In this document: piece after piece, positions 59,762 to 64,000 of the stretch
Layout of the letters: the number at the start of each line of letters is the position of its first letter
How positions within the stretch are numbered: the first letter of the stretch is position 1
DNA from: Neurospora crassa OR74A
Taxonomy: Eukaryota > Ascomycota > Sordariomycetes > Sordariales > Sordariaceae
Assembly (NCBI RefSeq): GCF_000182925.2
Contig: NC_026501.1
Coordinates: 5,311,917 to 5,375,916 of the forward strand
DNA: 64,000 nt
Direction: 5' to 3'
Program-made: the position numbers and the translations under genes
Notes under the pieces: generated by a model
Seen by the model: only the letters and a program-made list of their open reading frames with translations
Database searches by the model: none
What the model was told of the DNA's origin: nothing

Positions 59762-62700
59762 GGTTCACGATCGGCGGGGTGGCGTTATTGGGACGATGGT
59801 GAACGAAGGCGCGAGGTCGGGAGTGAAAGGGTCGTCTTGGGTTTGAACGTTCACGACGGAGAGCCGATGACTATGAAAGCTGACGAATTCGTGTCGAGAT
59901 GGCGGCGGCGAAATCGATCAGCGCAAGGCCGCAGGCGGTGCAGACCTTACTTAGTCTTGCTCGGTCAAGAACGCGAACGTTGAAAGCGACCGTCGGTCCG
60001 GGCTCGTGTAGCGGTTCTGTGCAAAGGAAACCAACGCTGTCAAAATTATCGTGGATTGCGCGCGGATGATAATGATACGAACGCTGTCGGGTCGTAAGAT
60101 GTAGGTTGAGAGATCGTGTAGGTTGATTTGAAGATAAAGCTTTCAAAATTGGAGCTTGAAGCCTGGTTCCAAGCCGAGCAGAACTGAACGTGTGTTCGAG
60201 ACTTGCTCTGACAGCTGTGGCTGGTGTATGCTCAGTAAGGTAGCGCTTGTGGCTTGTCAGTGGCTAGAATGACCATAGTGCGGGTGATATCCGCTGATTG
60301 GTTCAGTCCTCTTCACTTCCATTCAAGGGACGGAACACCTTTGTCAAAGAAGGAACTGGGTAAATCCAGTCCGGTCCACTTGGTTCCGTCACTGTTGACT
60401 CGCTTTTGTCAGCAACAGTCTTTTCAATTCCGGAAAACGGCTGAACCGGCCATTGCTATTAAACTACACATAACACATATGATACCTGCTGTGTTCGGAT
60501 TTAATACAGCGGCTACCAGTGTACTAGTTCCAGCGAAGGACCTCAACATTGACAGCTATCGGCCTATACTGCTTAATAATACCGATACGCTTAGCTGTAT
60601 CAGTGTACAAGAAAAGTTTGATTCTCAGCATTTGTCTAGTTTCTTACCATTATCACTCGATTTCAAGGGCTTCTTGCTGGTATGGGTGTAAATTTCGCAT
60701 ACAGACTGCATAACAAAGCCGTTGTTTATGAAGTCATTGACCGGTTTCGGACAATTTGATTGATTTCTATTTCGCCTTGCATGTCCGAACCCCGAACGCG
60801 CACCATCAACGTTATTCTAGAGCACTGCACAATCCACATACGACCTAGCTTACAAAGCCTTGGCAGGGCAGCGGGGAAGAACGTTTTCCGTGGGTGTACA
60901 TAGCACAACGGTGCTGGATTAGACTATCCCACCTTCCACTTCCGCACCATGTTTGCCCGAGGACGACATCTGTAGATCTACAGCGTGTGCCGTGTATACC
61001 GCTTCTGCCATGCCGACATCATGAAGGAACAAATTCCACGTTTGACTGGGCACCAAAGATTGACGATACGAACTCGAGCCTCGAGCTACCTTTGCTCCGA
61101 CCCCTCATGGATTCAACTTTTGACGCCGTCTACCGCCAGATCAGTTGAAGCCTAGGCAGTCACCCAGTTCACAGCACTGATAGCCGTTCGTCCGTGGTCT
61201 GCTCTCTCTCGGTGGACCATTGACGGGATATCGATGTTGTGGTGTTATGTTAGGTCAAGACGCATAGGCCTTGTTGCGCTGAAGCGTGGTAAACTACAAA
61301 AAGCACACCGGAACCGACGTGTTACGAACGGATCGGGATGCCCTTTGAGTTCCACTCGGTCCGTGGTCGAAACCGCTTGGAAGGATTCGGGCAGCTGAGC
61401 AGCAACCGGTGTCTTCTCTGTTACCTCTTCTTCGAATACAGCAAGCGCGTTTACCCTTTCAGGTCCCAGATCAGCAGGAGGAAAAGAAAAGGATCGCATC
61501 GTGGCTTATCACAGACGAGCAGTGCTACAGATCAAGTATGGCAGCTGAGTGGCGCCCGACAACAAGATCCTCCTAACTGCGGTGCAACCACTAAGAATTA
61601 TTTATAAACCACCCCTCCCTCCTCGTTGGACAAGACATCGTCGTTCCAGACGCATGCCCCTTGCGGCTTTGCTAACATGTAAACATTACTAGAGAAGGAC
61701 AGTAGCGAACCAACGACCCGGGCTGACCTCAAGATCTGTCACTACGAGGCAGAGTATGCCGGACTGCCAGAACACCGCCTTCGCCCTACATTGAGGCTCG
61801 AGTTGCCAGAAGCAGGACACGCAGGGGAGGTGTGAACATTCAGACATCAACTACAATCGTGTCACTCTTTTCGGAAGCACGGCCGCCCAAAGCCTTTTCC
61901 ATGTACGATCTAAGAAACAAATAAAAATCTTTCGCCCCTCTTTAACTCCGTTCCGGGGCGCAGTTCATCGTGGCATGGCATCACAAGATTTCCATTCAGC
62001 TCACAGCCAAGCGAAGAGCACAGGGAGAGAGCATATGCATGAGTAGTGTTGTAACGCATGGCTTACCGACCAGAAAAAAGCTGTAGTGTAACTTACCGTA
62101 CTTGGGGCCCACCGTCCGCGAACCTCAACCCATAGAGTGTAGGTAGTCCTCCGCACAGGAGTGACTTTATCGGTATACACTACATACATTACCGGCTACG
62201 TACCTCAGAGACCTGTGATGTAGGTACTGCCACCACTCCACCACCACCACTGGCGCCGAACACATTTGCACTAAAACATACCAAAATATTGTTCGATCTT
62301 TTTCTTCTTCGCACACTTCGCCATCGACCAAAAAGACGTTTCCATGTCTCCCATAAAGCTGTTATTCCAAAACTTAGGTCCACTAAGCTTAAATCCCTCT
62401 GACGTAACGTTTCGCACTTGTACACCTCTGCCGACATTGGCCCTGTTAGCGTGGTGATTTGCAAGTGTGTAAGGAACTCTGGTTTTCGTACAAAAGATGG
62501 CTGGTTTGACCACGTTTGAACCCCTGAAATACTGTAGGGTGGCGATTTTGCGCTAACAAAGTAGATGCTGGCAGAGTTGTACACAGTACACCTCCACTGT
62601 ATTGCAACGAACAGCACTGCAGCTGCTATTTGAAAGAGGCGAACCAAGCACATTACATCATTACCTACGTCCCCCAAAGCGATTGCACCTACAACCAACA

Positions 62701-63634
62701 AGATAATGTTGGGACATCATCACCTTTACCCATACTTCCGACGCATGACGCGGCAAAAAATCAGAAACACCAAGAAGTCGAACATCCAAAGCGACAAACA
62801 AAGAACCTTCTATGGGTCAATGGTCTAATTGAACAACAGAGTTTCATGAACGGCGCAAATACGCTGAGTGCCATGGGCTGGATGCCCGGGGGTTGGGTAC
62901 TTAGTAGTCAGTATGTACGAGCTTCCTGTGCCTACGTACTGCTTACTGCGTACGGAAGTCACACCCCTTTCATCTTTGGAGTTGAATTTTTCTTGGGTGG
63001 CCCGATTGGTATCTCACAAGCCTTCTTTTCCAACAGCTTTTTCGTTGTCTACTGTCTTTCGACTCTTTTCGACTTGATCTATGGAGGTTTTCTAGGGCTT
63101 AGCATACCCTGTTGTACTGCCCTGTCTACCTAACCTGACCCTGAGCGGCGGCTGTGATCTGTGATCCACCACCGAGTCTCGTCTGGCCATCCAACCTAAC
63201 TGATCTATTTGACAGTCGCTTATTCGTTGCGTCGCATCTTTCTCGCGTGTTGCTTTTTCAGCATACCATGTTGGTAGTTAGTCACTGCAGATACTTACCT
63301 GCCAACTATTTAGTTTTGCCAACGAACCCTGCAAATCAACAACAGGAAGCCCAGGGAAGTCAGGCTGAGGTAACACTTGTAACTGCATGTAGAGGGACGG
63401 CGTATGCAGGTTTTCCGACAGAAAAGGCAAGACAATACAAGACAGGACAAGACAGCAATATGATGGAGGATGGTCGGATGGTCATCCATGATCCGTCCGT
63501 CTCTACTACCTGCTGTGTTGCAACACAACAACAAGGGGCAGGCCACCAGGGTAGATACCCCTGTCCGATTGGTCACCGGCCCTTCTTACGTTTAAAGGTT
63601 CAACCGCTTTTCGGATGATCACTCTCTCATCCAA
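59762..63634. other. Gene-poor region upstream of the right-end gene
   Basis: Contains the NAB2 promoter on the left. Open frames reach 145-170 codons (60,254-60,691 plus; 62,189-62,701 minus; 62,630-63,133 plus; 63,154-63,618 plus) but lack recognised motifs, and most begin at non-ATG codons. The frame 62,630-63,133 has hydrophobic stretches near its C-terminus but no convincing start. A GTACGTACCT-like string occurs near 62,195-62,230. No RNA gene was recognised. Confidence 0.4.
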
Positions 63635-63643
63635 TATAAAAAA
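63635..63643 (+). promoter_or_regulatory. TATA-like box with adjacent CCAAT
   Basis: The string CCAATATAAAAAA at 63,631-63,643 contains a CCAAT and TATAAAAAA, 254 bp before the ATG at 63,897. The following region to the start is CT-rich. Position and composition fit a core promoter for the right-end gene. Confidence 0.4.
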
Positions 63644-63896
63644 CCAAGCCACTCCTTCTAAGCCCTCACATTTCTGTTTACCAAGTTCTAGCCCTTGTAT
63701 AACGTTCTTAAAAGAGAACCTCTTCCCTTGTTCTCAGGGCCTTGTCCTCCATTTCATCAACCTCGTACCTTTGGTTCAAGTCGTTCACGCCCGATATCTG
63801 CGTCACCTCGTATATCATAACGAACTGCCCCCGTTCAGTAGCTGGGATTGATAATCTCAACGAGATTTCACAACACTCCGAATTGATTGTCAAGAA

Positions 63897-64000
63897 ATGG
63901 TCTTTGTGCCCTCGCTGAGGCTGCTTGCAGTCTCACTCGTTGCCCTCCTCGAGCCAGTATCCGCGATATGGCCGGCACCGCAGAGCTTCACCAAGGGCAA
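63897..64000 (+). CDS. N-terminus of a secreted protein, possibly GH20 beta-N-acetylhexosaminidase (truncated by window)
   Basis: The frame opens with ATG at 63,897 and stays open to the window edge (34 codons). Residues 1-23 form a typical signal peptide: short N-region, hydrophobic LRLLAVSLVALL, and a probable cleavage after VSA. The mature start IWPAPQSFTKGK resembles the WP-P-x-x-x-x-G opening of GH20 hexosaminidases, which release terminal N-acetylglucosamine from chito-oligomers in the secretory pathway or cell wall. The secreted nature is well supported. The family call is weak because the catalytic domain is outside the window. Confidence 0.5.
   Translation, partial: MVFVPSLRLLAVSLVALLEPVSAIWPAPQSFTKG

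Noticed and set aside
62630-63133. 167-codon plus-strand frame with hydrophobic stretches
   Set aside because: Starts at TTG, has no recognisable family or splice context; kept only as a note in the region description.

Overview
The window looks like nuclear DNA of a filamentous ascomycete (Pezizomycotina; Sordariomycetes is my best guess from the style of the VMA21, ZWF1 and patatin-like proteins, and I did no database comparison). Genes are broken by short introns of mostly 53-70 nt with GTATGT/GTAAGT/GTGAGT donors and CTAAC-like branch sites. A roughly 22 kb block has the signature of repeat-induced point mutation (RIP): TpA is very common, CpA and TpG are scarce, CpG is not especially depleted, and stop codons are dense in every frame.

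Layout. 1-2,815: mixed-composition DNA with no gene I recognise. 2,816-4,963 (-): a three-exon patatin-like (TGL/SDP1-type) protein whose catalytic serine and aspartate positions are both substituted. About 5,770-27,700: the AT-rich RIP block, with no intact gene but several datable relics: coding stretches with Gln-type stops, tandem duplications of 78 to about 230 bp, a 24-bp minisatellite and a low-complexity acidic/Pro-Ala-rich reading frame. 28,895-32,065 (-): a FUN30/Fft3-type SNF2 chromatin remodeller. 33,008-33,695 (+): VMA21. 35,244-36,782 (-): a DUF2406 protein. 36,783-41,457: gene-poor. 41,458-42,129 (-): an orphan reading frame. 42,446-43,205 (-): ribosomal protein eL33 with a 10-nt microexon. 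45,891-47,863 (+): glucose-6-phosphate dehydrogenase. 49,765-53,700 (+): Mediator subunit MED14. 54,897-57,081 (-): protoporphyrinogen oxidase HEM14. 58,136-59,761 (-): NAB2-type CCCH poly(A)-RNA-binding protein. 59,762-63,896: no recognised gene. 63,897 to the window edge (+): the start of a secreted protein, possibly a GH20 beta-N-acetylhexosaminidase.

The recognised genes are housekeeping functions (lipid metabolism, chromatin, V-ATPase assembly, translation, NADPH supply, transcription, haem synthesis, mRNA export). They do not form a cluster or pathway. I found no biosynthetic cluster, CRISPR array, rRNA or confident tRNA. The points most worth a second look are the patatin-like protein with both catalytic residues replaced, the internal structure of the RIP block, an in-frame stop-free intron in NAB2, and the eL33 microexon. 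Exon joins were worked out by eye from reading frame, splice consensus and family sequence, and none has transcript support here.
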